This document shows, piece after piece, positions 25,835-35,586 of a DNA stretch of 64,000 nt (the stretch's first letter is position 1; each line of letters starts with the position of its first letter). The position numbers were made by a program, and so were the translations under genes. Source of the DNA: UBA5078 sp051252515 (lineage in GTDB: Bacteria > Pseudomonadota > Gammaproteobacteria > Pseudomonadales > Pseudohongiellaceae); assembly GCA_051252515.1 (NCBI GenBank), contig JBPOFS010000005.1, positions 171,547 to 235,546 of the forward strand. Direction: 5' to 3'. Under the pieces are notes generated by a model. That model was not told the DNA's origin and made no database searches. It saw nothing but the letters and a program-made list of their open reading frames with translations.

Positions 25835-25862
25835 ATTCTACCGACTTGAGGCCCCTTGTCAA
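25835..25862 (-). promoter_or_regulatory. Sigma-70 promoter of the Val-Asp tRNA pair
   Basis: On the minus strand a perfect -35 TTGACA (25857-25862) and a -10 TAGAAT (25835-25840) are separated by 16 bases and followed by a GC-rich start region (GCGCGTC). Confidence 0.87.
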
Positions 25863-25940
25863 TAAATTTTCTCGCTTATAGTCAATGTACTTTAAGTCGA
25901 GGTAATTTTCTTGACCCCTATGCTTTTTAACTGCTAGGGC

Positions 25941-28298
25941 CTACTTGCTCAAATGCTGGAAAGAACCATCCCAATCATTGCTTAATGGTTCATTCCGAAG
26001 TGCTTCGATGCGCTCTAAATATATTCTATAGAGCAACGTGTTCGGCGCTTCAATCTGCAGCATTGTAAATTTTTCTTGCGCCAAATTCCACTCTTGTGCG
26101 AAATAACATTCAAGTGCCGCATGATAATCCGCCACTTCGGCTAACAGTTCAGTGCTGGCCTCTGATTCTTTACAAAGCGGCTCATAGGCATTCACGGCAA
26201 GGTCCTTCCCTTTCACCTTCACTTTATCAATTAAGCGACACACAAAGCCGTCAAGGTCTTCATAGGTTTCTTCACCGATTAGAAATTTAACGCCATAAAA
26301 TTTCGTCAGCCCTTCTAAACGTGAACCAAGGTTTACTGCATCGCCCAGCACTGTGTATGCCCGTCGAAATACTGATCCCATGTCGCCGACATTCATCATG
26401 CCAGTATTAATGCCAATACCAATATTAATAGCCGGGAAGCCTTTCTTTGGAAACTCGGCATGCAATTGCTCAGCCTTCTCTAGAATGGCTAATGCCGCCA
26501 TGACAGCATTCTCTCTGTGCTTAGGATCGTGCAGCGGCGCTCCCCAAAAAGCCATAATCATATCGCCAACGTATTTATCGACAGTCCCGTTATGATCAAA
26601 AATAATCGATGTGACGGGCGTAAAGAATTCATTGAGTAATTGCTTTAGCTCGGTGGCACTCAATGACTCAGAGACGGTCGTAAAATCCCTGATATCCGCA
26701 AAAAGCACGGTCATTTCACGACTCTCACCCTCAAACGTATAAGCTTCGGGGTTGGCTAACATGGCATCAATGTGGGCAGGTGGCACATATTGATCAAACA
26801 TCCCTTTGATAGTTTTACGGGTCAGCCGCTCACTTAAGAAACCATACGCGGTGTTCACTACAAATAGCGCAATCACCAAGAGTAAAATTAGCGTCAGCGA
26901 AATATCCATCTTGGCCACAGCCCAGAGCTGGAAATTACTCCAGATAGTGAGTGCAATAAGCGCAACCGCCCCGACTGCCAACAATGCTGGCCCTAGAAAT
27001 GGCAAAACAAAACTCAGAGCAAATCCCACGACTATCAATGTGAACAATATCGCGCCGTCTTCCCAAACAGGCTTATAGGGAAACGCGACTGCGCTTGAGA
27101 AGTCCAAAACACTCATGGCACTTTGCGTATCGCTCTGCGAACCGGATATTTCGTGCACAACAAATGCATCGAGTATTCCGTTAAGGATATTGGCATGCAC
27201 CTCCACTCCCGGATAAACCGACTCTAAGGGAGTCGCACGCAAATCAAACATTCCCGTTGAAGTGGTACCCACTAGCACTAAGGCGTTCTCTAACACCGCC
27301 CTATCAACGTTATCGTTCAAGACATCCGTTGCCGACACATAGGGGTACAAACCTTCGCCACTCAATATAGAGCGCCCAACATAAGGCACTAATACTTGTG
27401 CGCGTGCATCCGTGGCCAATTCATACTGCCCTGCGTTATGCCCCACTCGCACGCCTTCCACTTGATGAACATCGCCAACGGGATATGTCACCAATTCAAA
27501 GGAATCTTCAAAAAAATATAGACGCGCCATCTCAAGGGCAAGGGTTGGATAAAGTTGATTTTTATAACGCACAACCAATGGCACTCTGCGTACGACACCA
27601 TCGACATCAGGTAATTGATTCATGATGCCTGAACCACGCGCTACCGCTTGTAGCGCTGGTATATTGCCGGTATAGCCTGACATCTCCTGCAACTGCACTT
27701 TATCGGCGATGGCAGCCTCTAAGCTCACGATAGGGGCCGGTAAAGCTCCATACTCGACAGCGTCTACGGGATTAAACGAAACGGCCAGAGCCACGTCCAT
27801 CGCGGGGTCCGCAATGGCGTTGGCCATATAAGTATCCCCATCTAAAACAGACTCGACATCGCTTAGGCGGTTAAGAAAATCTGCATCGAGGTTACTTTGA
27901 TCGACACGCGCTAATAAATCCTGCATAGCATTGCGCTGGGGCTCGGGGAAGTTCATGTCGAACCCAGCCACAATGACGCCGTTGGCCTGTAGCTTTTCGA
28001 TTAAGCGGCCCACCTTGAAGCGGTCCCAGGGCCACTGCCCCTCGGCTTGCAAACTGCGCTCATCGATGTCGATCACGACAATTTTATTGTCAGGGTTTTT
28101 AACGGGTTTGGGCATTATATCGAAGCGCTGATCATAGATAAGATGATCCAAACGTTCGATTAACGAGCTTAGGCCGGCAGCGGGCGCAACCTGTACCCAC
28201 GCCACTAGGAGTGTCACGATCAAGCCGAGCATAATCGGCAAACGGCGACCTTTGAGCAAGAATCTCGACATCGCTCTCGTTACACGTGTAAATGCCAT
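25941..28298 (-). CDS. CHASE2 domain adenylate cyclase (class III)
   Basis: This is a membrane sensor that makes cyclic AMP. The 785-residue protein has one N-terminal membrane helix (about 20-40), a periplasmic CHASE2 sensor domain (about 45-390), three membrane helices (about 400-490) and a C-terminal class III cyclase domain (about 545-735). The cyclase has the metal aspartates in FADIRDFT, the lysine in VDKYVGD, the aspartate in VLGDAVN, and the transition-state asparagine/arginine in NLGSRLE. The lysine/aspartate pair fits ATP rather than GTP. It stands alone, so its signal is unknown. Confidence 0.92.
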   Translation of the reverse strand: MAFTRVTRAMSRFLLKGRRLPIMLGLIVTLLVAWVQVAPAAGLSSLIERLDHLIYDQRFDIMPKPVKNPDNKIVVIDIDERSLQAEGQWPWDRFKVGRLIEKLQANGVIVAGFDMNFPEPQRNAMQDLLARVDQSNLDADFLNRLSDVESVLDGDTYMANAIADPAMDVALAVSFNPVDAVEYGALPAPIVSLEAAIADKVQLQEMSGYTGNIPALQAVARGSGIMNQLPDVDGVVRRVPLVVRYKNQLYPTLALEMARLYFFEDSFELVTYPVGDVHQVEGVRVGHNAGQYELATDARAQVLVPYVGRSILSGEGLYPYVSATDVLNDNVDRAVLENALVLVGTTSTGMFDLRATPLESVYPGVEVHANILNGILDAFVVHEISGSQSDTQSAMSVLDFSSAVAFPYKPVWEDGAILFTLIVVGFALSFVLPFLGPALLAVGAVALIALTIWSNFQLWAVAKMDISLTLILLLVIALFVVNTAYGFLSERLTRKTIKGMFDQYVPPAHIDAMLANPEAYTFEGESREMTVLFADIRDFTTVSESLSATELKQLLNEFFTPVTSIIFDHNGTVDKYVGDMIMAFWGAPLHDPKHRENAVMAALAILEKAEQLHAEFPKKGFPAINIGIGINTGMMNVGDMGSVFRRAYTVLGDAVNLGSRLEGLTKFYGVKFLIGEETYEDLDGFVCRLIDKVKVKGKDLAVNAYEPLCKESEASTELLAEVADYHAALECYFAQEWNLAQEKFTMLQIEAPNTLLYRIYLERIEALRNEPLSNDWDGSFQHLSK

Positions 28299-28451
28299 GA
28301 CTACCCTATTGGACTGATGTTTAGGAGCGAGTATAAGGCAATCACCTGTGTACTTGAAACGGAACAGTCGGTAACATTCCGCCCTTCACGTCTAGGCTTA
28401 GCCACAGCGCGCCTAACGAAGCATTCTTTCAGAGACAAAAAGTACTAGCCC

Positions 28452-28814
28452 ATGGAAATTTACAAAGAGTTTACGTTCGAAGCAGCCCACAAATTACCCA
28501 ATGTGCCTGAAGGGCATAAATGTGCGCGACTCCACGGTCATTCTTTCATGGTGCGTATTGCAGTGGCGGGCCCTGTGGGGGCTGATACTGGCTGGGTAAT
28601 GGACTTCGGCGACATCAAAGCGGCGTTTGCTCCGATTTGGAAGCAACTTGACCATTACTACCTTAACGATATCCCAGGTTTAGAAAACCCTACAAGTGAA
28701 AACTTAGCCTTATGGATATGGGAGAAACTAAAACCTAGCCTCCCCCAACTAAGCACTATTGAGATTCGCGAAACCTGCACTAGCGGTTGTGTTTATACCG
28801 GTCCGGCTCATTAA
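28452..28814 (+). CDS. queD: 6-carboxy-5,6,7,8-tetrahydropterin synthase
   Basis: QueD converts 7,8-dihydroneopterin triphosphate to carboxy-tetrahydropterin in the preQ0/queuosine pathway. The 120-residue protein has the family pattern FEAAHKL, CARLHGHSF (zinc histidines), MDFGDIK and the late ENLALWIW and IRETCTSG segments. It lies 25 kb from queC/queE in this window, so the pathway genes are split. Its stop overlaps the end of the convergent FAD reductase by four bases. Confidence 0.93.
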   Translation: MEIYKEFTFEAAHKLPNVPEGHKCARLHGHSFMVRIAVAGPVGADTGWVMDFGDIKAAFAPIWKQLDHYYLNDIPGLENPTSENLALWIWEKLKPSLPQLSTIEIRETCTSGCVYTGPAH

Positions 28815-30055
28815 GCTTTTGCGAACTGATCCACGCCTAGCGATTCGTCCGCCAAAGCCTTGAGATTGACAGGCAGACGCTCAGCAATGAGGCGTTTGCA
28901 GGTCATAAATTCCTTCGCTCGGTTCACACAGTCTGCCGCAATCATGCGATCCCCGCGCATATAAAACACCGAATAACTCGAAGACTCTAGATCTGTGGGA
29001 TCCCCTCGAACAATCTCCGACTCATGATCCAGACGCAGTCCTGCCGTTTGCAGTTTGACATCGTATTGATCTGACCAGAACCACGGCAATGCATCGTATA
29101 CCACCGCGCCTGCACACAACGTTGTTGCGGCAATACGCGCTTGGTCCAAGGCATTTTGCACAGACTCTAAACGCAAAAGGCGACCGTATCTCGGGGATGG
29201 AAACACAGTGCAGTCACCTGCCGCGACGATATCAGGATCACTCGTTCTCATATAACTATCGACAACAATGCCATCGGCCACATCAATGCCTGCTAGCTCT
29301 GCCAATCCAGTCTCTGGCACCACACCGACGCCAATAACCACGATGTCAGCTGCACGGCTTACCCCATCAGCAAACTGCACAGCCAAGCCTTGCTCGGCGC
29401 TGGTGATAGATTCCACTTGCGCCTCAGTGAGAATTTCCACGCCATGACTTTCATGCAGCCGTCGGAAATAATCAGAGATCACAGGGCTCGCGACACGTTG
29501 CAACAGTCGCGTACTCATTTCAGCTACAGTGACATGCAAGCCTTTTTTGGCCATGACCGCGGCAGTTTCCAAGCCAATATAGCCCCCACCGATAATAAGG
29601 GCACGCTTGCCTTCGTGCATTTCCTTACGGATATTGGCGACATCATTGGCATCGCGTAAATAATGCACGCCCTGCAGATCTTCGCCTATGGGTAGGTGCC
29701 GAGGAATTGCGCCAGTGCATAAAGCGAGCTTGTCATAGGAGACAGAGTCGCCGTTACTCAAATGCACCTCTTTGCTGTTACGGTTGATCGCCGTTACTTG
29801 TTCGCCGAGACGTAATTCTACCTGACTGTTGATGTACATTTGTTCTGGGCGCAACAGTACTTTTTCTATTTCTTTTTCACCCGCCAGTACGGCTTTGGAC
29901 AATGGCGGCCGGTGATACGGCAAAGGAAGTTCTGCCCCAATCAAAATAATGCGGCCTTCCCAGCCTTCTTTGCGCAATTGCACAGCAAGCAATGAGCCAG
30001 CATGACTCGCTCCGATCACGACACAGGTTTTTTCTTGCGATTTTACTTCAGTCAT
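28811..30055 (-). CDS. FAD/NAD(P)-dependent ferredoxin/rubredoxin reductase-like enzyme
   Basis: This 414-residue flavoprotein has an FAD-binding GxGxxG-like start (VIGASHAGSLLA), the PYHRPPLSK segment, an NAD-binding site IIGGGYIGLETAA near residue 150 and the FAD motif VAAGDCTVF near 275. The pattern fits reductases that pass electrons from NAD(P)H to a small iron-sulfur protein for a P450 or dioxygenase. No such partner gene is nearby. It is the last gene of a tight prfB-lysS-ung-reductase series, three bases after ung, which is an unusual place for it. Confidence 0.86.
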   Translation of the reverse strand: MTEVKSQEKTCVVIGASHAGSLLAVQLRKEGWEGRIILIGAELPLPYHRPPLSKAVLAGEKEIEKVLLRPEQMYINSQVELRLGEQVTAINRNSKEVHLSNGDSVSYDKLALCTGAIPRHLPIGEDLQGVHYLRDANDVANIRKEMHEGKRALIIGGGYIGLETAAVMAKKGLHVTVAEMSTRLLQRVASPVISDYFRRLHESHGVEILTEAQVESITSAEQGLAVQFADGVSRAADIVVIGVGVVPETGLAELAGIDVADGIVVDSYMRTSDPDIVAAGDCTVFPSPRYGRLLRLESVQNALDQARIAATTLCAGAVVYDALPWFWSDQYDVKLQTAGLRLDHESEIVRGDPTDLESSSYSVFYMRGDRMIAADCVNRAKEFMTCKRLIAERLPVNLKALADESLGVDQFAKA

Positions 30056-30058
30056 TTT

Positions 30059-30769
30059 CTACTCTAAGTCAGGAACTCGCCACTCTATCGGCGTTTTTTG
30101 ATGTTCAATTAAATAGGCGTTGGCTTTTGAAAAGTGATGATTGCCAAAAAAACCTCGGCTCGCCGACAATGGCGATGGGTGCACAGACTCCAACACTAAG
30201 TGTCGAGTGCGATCAATCATTGCGCCTTTTTTCTGGGCGTAGTTACCCCAAAGAAGAAAGACAATATTGTCGCGTCTGTCATTCAACAAACTCACAATTC
30301 TATCTGTAAAACGCTCCCATCCTTTGCGCTGGTGTGAGGCGGCTAGCGCTGACTCAACCGTTAACACAGCGTTCAATAACAAGACGCCCTGCTCTGCCCA
30401 AGCTTGTAAATTTCCGCTCGTAGCAGGCGCAATACCAACATCCAGAGCAAGCTCTTTATAGATATTGCGTAGAGAAGGAGGAATGGCAACGCCCGATTGT
30501 ACGGAGAAGCACAAACCGTGCGCTTGCCCTGGGCCATGATAAGGGTCTTGCCCCAGAATCACGACTTTAACATTTTCAAAGTCAGTGGCATTCAGGGCAT
30601 TAAAAATATCACTTTCTGCTGGAAAAATACTTTTTCCAGCGGTTTTTTCAGCATACAAAAACCGGCGTAATTGACGCATATAATCAAGCTCGAACTCTGG
30701 CAGCAGCAATGGCTGCCAAGAATTATCGAGCTTAACAAACTCAAAAACGTCGGTTTCTTCTACAGACAT
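30059..30769 (-). CDS. ung: Uracil-DNA glycosylase (family 1)
   Basis: Ung removes uracil from DNA to start base-excision repair. The 236-residue protein has the catalytic GQDPYHGPGQAHGLCFSV (water-activating aspartate), the LLLNAVLTVE strand, and the DNA-intercalation motif HPSPLSASRGFFG near residue 195. Length is normal. It lies eight bases after lysS and three bases before the FAD reductase, so it is likely in their operon. Confidence 0.96.
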   Translation of the reverse strand: MSVEETDVFEFVKLDNSWQPLLLPEFELDYMRQLRRFLYAEKTAGKSIFPAESDIFNALNATDFENVKVVILGQDPYHGPGQAHGLCFSVQSGVAIPPSLRNIYKELALDVGIAPATSGNLQAWAEQGVLLLNAVLTVESALAASHQRKGWERFTDRIVSLLNDRRDNIVFLLWGNYAQKKGAMIDRTRHLVLESVHPSPLSASRGFFGNHHFSKANAYLIEHQKTPIEWRVPDLE

Positions 30770-30777
30770 CCGCGACC

Positions 30778-32307
30778 TTATTTGTCGTGTGTCGGACGCA
30801 TATGCGGGAACAACAATACATCTTTAATAGAAGGCGCATCAGTAAAGAGCATCACTAGGCGATCGACACCGATACCCTCTCCCGCTGTAGGCGGCAAGCC
30901 ATATTCTAATGCCACAATATAGTCAGCATCGTAGTGCATCGCTTCGTCGTCACCGGAGTCTTTCTGTTCCACTTGCTCATGGAAACGCTTTGCTTGATCC
31001 TCAGCATCATTGAGCTCAGAGAAGCCGTTAGCGATCTCACGACCACCAATGAACAACTCAAAACGATCTGTGACATCAGGGTTATCATCATTAGCTCGCG
31101 CTAGTGGAGACACCTCTGTAGGGTATTGCGTGATGAAGGTTGGTTGTAACAATAAGTGCTCAACTTTCTCATCAAAAATTTCCATACAGATGCGGCCAGT
31201 GCCCCAGCTATCGTCCACTTTAATGCCCATAGATTTCGCCAGCACGGCAGCAGAGTCACGATCTTGCAGCGTTTCTATACTCACGCCATCACAATGCTTC
31301 ATGATGGAGTCTGTCACACTTAAACGTGCAAAGGGTTGGCCAAAATCAAGATCAAGTCCTTGATAGGTCAACGTCGTTTTTCCAAGTACATCATTCGCAA
31401 TGCGTTGGAACAACTCTTCGGTCAAATCCATCAAATCATGATAGTCGGCATAGGCTTGATAAAATTCGATCATCGTAAACTCTGGGTTATGTCGCGTGGA
31501 CAGCCCTTCGTTACGGAAATTACGATTGATCTCAAACACGCGTTCAAAACCACCAACGACTAAACGCTTCAAATATAGCTCTGGTGCAATTCGCAAAAAC
31601 ATCTGCTGATCAAGAGCATTGTGATGCGTCACGAAAGGCTTCGCCGTGGCTCCCCCTGGAATCACTTGCATCATGGGCGTTTCAACTTCCATGAAGTCAT
31701 GTGCCTCAAAAAATTGACGCAGACTGCTCACAATTTTCGAGCGCGTCACGAAAGTCGCACGCGAACTCTCATTGGCAATGAGGTCGATATAACGCTGACG
31801 ATAACGCACTTCAGTGTCAGACAAGCCACGGTATTTATCAGGCAACGGACGCAATGCTTTGGTCAACAATTGCAGCTGAGAAATCCACACCGTTAGCTCG
31901 CCTTTACCTGTACGGAACATTCGGCCTTCAACGCCAACGATGTCCCCTAGGTCCAATGCTTTGATTTCAGCAAGCTGGGCTTCTGGTAATTCTTTGGGAT
32001 TAAAATAGAGCTGAATTTGTTCAGACACATCTTGAATCACTAGGAAAGGTCCGCGCATACGTATAATACGTCCGGCCACTTTCACTTCGGGTTTCAGTGC
32101 TTCTAGACTCTCTTTGTCATTCTCATCATAAGTGCTGAGCAAATCTTTTGCGTAATGCGAACGTCTGAAATCGTTCGGAAACGCATTGCGCTGAGATCGG
32201 ATTGCGTCCAGCTTTTCACGACGCTGCCCAATCAATTTGTTCTCATCATGTGCGACTTCTGCACCTTGAGCGTTTTGACCGTCTGTTGCTTGCTTCTGAT
32301 TTGTCAC
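30778..32307 (-). CDS. lysS: Lysine--tRNA ligase (class II)
   Basis: LysS charges tRNA-Lys. The 509-residue protein has an N-terminal OB-fold anticodon domain (about 65-160) and a class II catalytic core with motif 1 around FMEVETPMMQVIPGGA, motif 2 FRNEGLSTRHNPEFT, and motif 3 near the end (GIGVDRLVM). The start is GTG. It follows prfB by five bases, the common prfB-lysS operon. Confidence 0.97.
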   Translation of the reverse strand: MTNQKQATDGQNAQGAEVAHDENKLIGQRREKLDAIRSQRNAFPNDFRRSHYAKDLLSTYDENDKESLEALKPEVKVAGRIIRMRGPFLVIQDVSEQIQLYFNPKELPEAQLAEIKALDLGDIVGVEGRMFRTGKGELTVWISQLQLLTKALRPLPDKYRGLSDTEVRYRQRYIDLIANESSRATFVTRSKIVSSLRQFFEAHDFMEVETPMMQVIPGGATAKPFVTHHNALDQQMFLRIAPELYLKRLVVGGFERVFEINRNFRNEGLSTRHNPEFTMIEFYQAYADYHDLMDLTEELFQRIANDVLGKTTLTYQGLDLDFGQPFARLSVTDSIMKHCDGVSIETLQDRDSAAVLAKSMGIKVDDSWGTGRICMEIFDEKVEHLLLQPTFITQYPTEVSPLARANDDNPDVTDRFELFIGGREIANGFSELNDAEDQAKRFHEQVEQKDSGDDEAMHYDADYIVALEYGLPPTAGEGIGVDRLVMLFTDAPSIKDVLLFPHMRPTHDK

Positions 32308-32312
32308 TGGAC

Positions 32313-33411
32313 TTATAACCCCATTTTTAAACTGGCTTCAATAAACTTGTCTAGGTCACCGTCGAGTACGGCACCTGTGTTACTCACTTCGACCCCTGTT
32401 CGTAGGTCTTTGATACGCGATTGATCGAGGACATATGAGCGTATCTGACTGCCCCAACCAATATCGGCTTTATCTTCTTCGACTTCTTGAGCTGCTTCTT
32501 TACGCTTCAACTCTTCCATCTCATAAAGCTTGGCTTTAAGTTGTTTAATCGCTTGATCGCGGTTTTTATGTTGTGAACGCTGGTTCTGACACTGCACAAC
32601 AATACCCGAGGGTTCGTGCGTTAAGCGCACAGCCGAGTCGGTCTTGTTAATGTGCTGACCACCGGCTCCACTTGCGCGGTAGGTATCGACACGCACATCG
32701 GACATATTCAGCTCGATCTCGATATCGTCATCCACTTCAGGGGAGACGAATACAGACGAGAACGATGTATGACGACGGTTACCCGAATCAAAGGGAGATT
32801 TGCGGACTAAGCGATGCACGCCCGTCTCTGTGCGTAACCAGCCAAAGGCATATTCGCCACTCACGTAAATCGTCGCGCTCTTGATTCCCGCTACATCACC
32901 AGCGGAGACTTCAATGGCCTCAACCTTAAAGCCTTTGGCTTCGCCCCAACGCAAATACATACGCAGTAATATCTCAGCCCAATCTTGAGCCTCGGTTCCG
33001 CCTGAGCCTGCCTGGATCTCAACAAACGCCCCATTGGCATCCATACGACCGGAGAACATACGGCGAAACTCTAATGCTTCGAGTTTAGCGCCTAGCTTGG
33101 CAAGCTCACTATTAACCTCGGCGAACAGGTCTTCGTCGTTCTCATCTTGAGCCAGCTGGACCAATTCACTGCAGTCCCCTAAACCTTCAAACATGCTATC
33201 GATAGTATTAACTACCATCTCCAACTCAGCGCGCTCCTTGCCAAGCGCTTGTGCCACGTCAGGTTTATCCCAAACATCGGACTCCCCTAGTTCAAGTTCG
33301 ACCTCTGTTAGACGATCTTTTTTCTCGTCGTAGTCAAAGATACCCCCGAAGAACTTCCGTGCGGGTGCTGAAATCTTTGATTTTCTGTAGCGTCAAATTG
33401 GCTTCGATCAT
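32313..33411 (-). CDS. prfB: Peptide chain release factor 2, with programmed +1 frameshift
   Basis: RF2 recognises UGA and UAA stop codons and releases the peptide. Translation starts at an ATG and reads 25 codons to an in-frame TGA at 33336-33334; a +1 slip at CTT-T then continues in the frame that ends at 32313, giving 365 residues, the same as E. coli. The GGQ catalytic motif is in SGAGGQHINK and the UGA/UAA-reading tripeptide region is present (SPFD). The domain before is helical. The frameshift makes RF2 control its own level: low RF2 favours slippage. lysS follows. Confidence 0.97.
33333..33348 (-). promoter_or_regulatory. prfB: prfB programmed frameshift site
   Basis: On the minus strand the sequence CGGGGGTATCTTTGAC contains the Shine-Dalgarno-like GGGGG three bases before the slippery CTT-TGA-C. 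This is the canonical RF2 arrangement, with the TGA at codon 26. Confidence 0.96.
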
Positions 33412-33516
33412 GCGCGCTTAAGTCTCTGTTCTAAATTGAAAAGACGAGCATTTTACCCTAATCCTGCGCAGATGCCACAGTTGCGGGGGCTTAAGGCAAA
33501 CAGTAGGACTATCTGC

Positions 33517-33522
33517 TAGAAT
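33517..33522 (+). promoter_or_regulatory. Candidate -10 element for a possibly leaderless mnmC transcript
   Basis: TAGAAT ends six bases before the mnmC ATG. A transcript starting at the usual distance would begin at or next to the A of the start codon. I see no good -35 and no Shine-Dalgarno, so support is only moderate. Confidence 0.4.
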
Positions 33523-33528
33523 CGCGCC

Positions 33529-35586
33529 ATGCAAAAACAGCCCGAGCACATCCTAGAAAATGCCGATATCCAATGGCAGGACTCCGGCGCACCCTATTCC
33601 AATCACTTTGATGACATCTACTTTTCTAGTGAAGGCGGATTAGCCGAGACCGAGCACGTCTTTATCACTGGGAACGCCTTAAGCCAGCGCTGGCAAGCCC
33701 AAGATCAAGCCTTGTTACAAGGGCTGGAACAGAATCAACATTTCACGATCGCCGAGCTAGGCTTTGGCACTGGTCTCAACTTTCTGTGCTGCTGGCGCGC
33801 TTGGCGGGCATTGGCCCCCGAGGCCCTATCGCTGCATTACATTGCTTGCGAAAAATTCCCATTACAGCTCGAGGCACTGCGACTAGCGCTCAAGTCATGG
33901 CCAGAGCTAGCCCCCCTTAGCGAGCAGTTCCTAGCGCAATACCCTGACCATTCGCACGGTTATCATCGCCTGCACTTTCAGGACGAGACGCTAGGCCACA
34001 GCATCACCCTAGACCTCTATTACGGTGATGCGGAGCAAATGCTCAGCGTCCAGCCTCTGCGTGCAAGCGCCAAAGTGGACGCATGGTTTTTAGACGGTTT
34101 TGCTCCGAAATTGAATCCACAAATGTGGAGCCCTGAACTGCTGCAACAACTGGCACGCTTAAGCAAACCAGGCACAACCCTTGCCAGCTATAGCGTGGCT
34201 GGCACAGTTGTGCGCGGCGTTAAAGCCGCAGGGTTCGAGACCACAAAACTAAAAGGGCACGGAAAGAAGCGACACATGCTAACGGCGGTTTTCGCGCCGA
34301 ACCCCGAGACCTCCTCCCCCGCTATTCCAAGCACAGCGCAATGGCTCGATTTACCCGTCGACACGCACCGCGATGTCAAAGATGTTGTAGTAATTGGCGC
34401 AGGGTTAGCCGGCTGCGCCACGGCATACAGTTTGGCCTGTAAAGGGTTCAAAGTATTGGTTCTAGAACAGTCCGAGCAAATTGCTAATGGCGCCTCTGGC
34501 AACCGACAAGCGGTTCTACAATGTCGCCTTAGCAACGCCGACAACGGAAATAGGCAGTTCAATCTACAAGCCTTCCTTTTTGCCACGAGGCAGTTCGCTC
34601 ATTTGCAAGCCCAATACCCAGAGATCAATTGGCACGCCTGTGGCGTTATCAATTTGGAAAGCGCTTTTAAATCGCGGCAGGAGCGTGGCGGTACACTTAA
34701 CTACTCCGGTTATGCCGATGATATTGTCCGTGCAATCAGTGGCGGTCACAGCAAAGAGGCCACAGGACTTTCGTTCGAAGGAAAGGCCAACTATATTCCT
34801 ATGGGCGGCTACCTAAACCCCGCTCAACTTTGCCACGCTTATCTGCAACACCCCAATATTGCCCTACAACTACAGAGCAAAGTCACGAGTGTTGAAAAAT
34901 CAGACCAGCAATGGCAAGTCAGCTTAGAGGACACCACTCTACCGGTGCTATTTGCCGATGCCGTTGTCATCGCCAATAGCGTGGCTGCCACCCAGCTACA
35001 ACAAACCGCAACTCTTCCTATCGTTCCTATTCGTGGTCAGGTCAGTTATATACGCGCCAATAGTCAGAGCGATCAATTGCGAAGTGTCGTATGCGGAAGA
35101 AGTTACATCAGCCCCTCATGGCAGGGCCTGCACAGTGTGGGTGCGAGTTATTCGAAAAAATTCGACGACTTGGCGCTTACCGAAGAAGAACACCAGCAAA
35201 ACTTCGAAGGCATTGCAGCGCACCTACAATCGGCAAATCTCGATTATGCGTCCATCGAGGGTGGTCGAGTATCGGTTCGAGCCACAAGCACTGATCGCAT
35301 GCCGATGGTCGGACCGGTGCCTGATTTCGAACAATTACAAACGCTTTACCTAAGTTCAGGACAAGACAAACGGAAAAGGCCAGGAAGAAGTGTGCCCGTG
35401 CAGGAAGGTTTGTATCTAAGTGTGAGTCATGGCTCGCACGGGCTCTGCAATGCGCCATTAGCTGGCGAGTACATTGCGAGTTTAATAGCGAATGAACTGC
35501 TACCGATTCAAACGAGCGTGGTAACAGCCCTACACCCTGCCCGCTTTGCGATGCGCACCCTTAAACGGCAGGGCTTTGCGCATTAA
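33529..35586 (+). CDS. mnmC: Bifunctional tRNA wobble-uridine modification enzyme MnmC
   Basis: MnmC finishes the mnm5(s2)U34 modification of tRNA. The 685-residue protein has an N-terminal SAM methyltransferase domain (about 1-245; GFGTGLNF near residue 78, WFLDGFAPKLNP) and a C-terminal FAD oxidoreductase domain starting at VVIGAGLAGCATAYSL near 285. Later motifs include NRQAVLQ, PIRGQVSYI and HGLCNAPLAGEY. Both activities should be intact. The gene is divergent from prfB and its last 26 bases overlap the convergent M18 peptidase gene. Confidence 0.96.
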   Translation: MQKQPEHILENADIQWQDSGAPYSNHFDDIYFSSEGGLAETEHVFITGNALSQRWQAQDQALLQGLEQNQHFTIAELGFGTGLNFLCCWRAWRALAPEALSLHYIACEKFPLQLEALRLALKSWPELAPLSEQFLAQYPDHSHGYHRLHFQDETLGHSITLDLYYGDAEQMLSVQPLRASAKVDAWFLDGFAPKLNPQMWSPELLQQLARLSKPGTTLASYSVAGTVVRGVKAAGFETTKLKGHGKKRHMLTAVFAPNPETSSPAIPSTAQWLDLPVDTHRDVKDVVVIGAGLAGCATAYSLACKGFKVLVLEQSEQIANGASGNRQAVLQCRLSNADNGNRQFNLQAFLFATRQFAHLQAQYPEINWHACGVINLESAFKSRQERGGTLNYSGYADDIVRAISGGHSKEATGLSFEGKANYIPMGGYLNPAQLCHAYLQHPNIALQLQSKVTSVEKSDQQWQVSLEDTTLPVLFADAVVIANSVAATQLQQTATLPIVPIRGQVSYIRANSQSDQLRSVVCGRSYISPSWQGLHSVGASYSKKFDDLALTEEEHQQNFEGIAAHLQSANLDYASIEGGRVSVRATSTDRMPMVGPVPDFEQLQTLYLSSGQDKRKRPGRSVPVQEGLYLSVSHGSHGLCNAPLAGEYIASLIANELLPIQTSVVTALHPARFAMRTLKRQGFAH

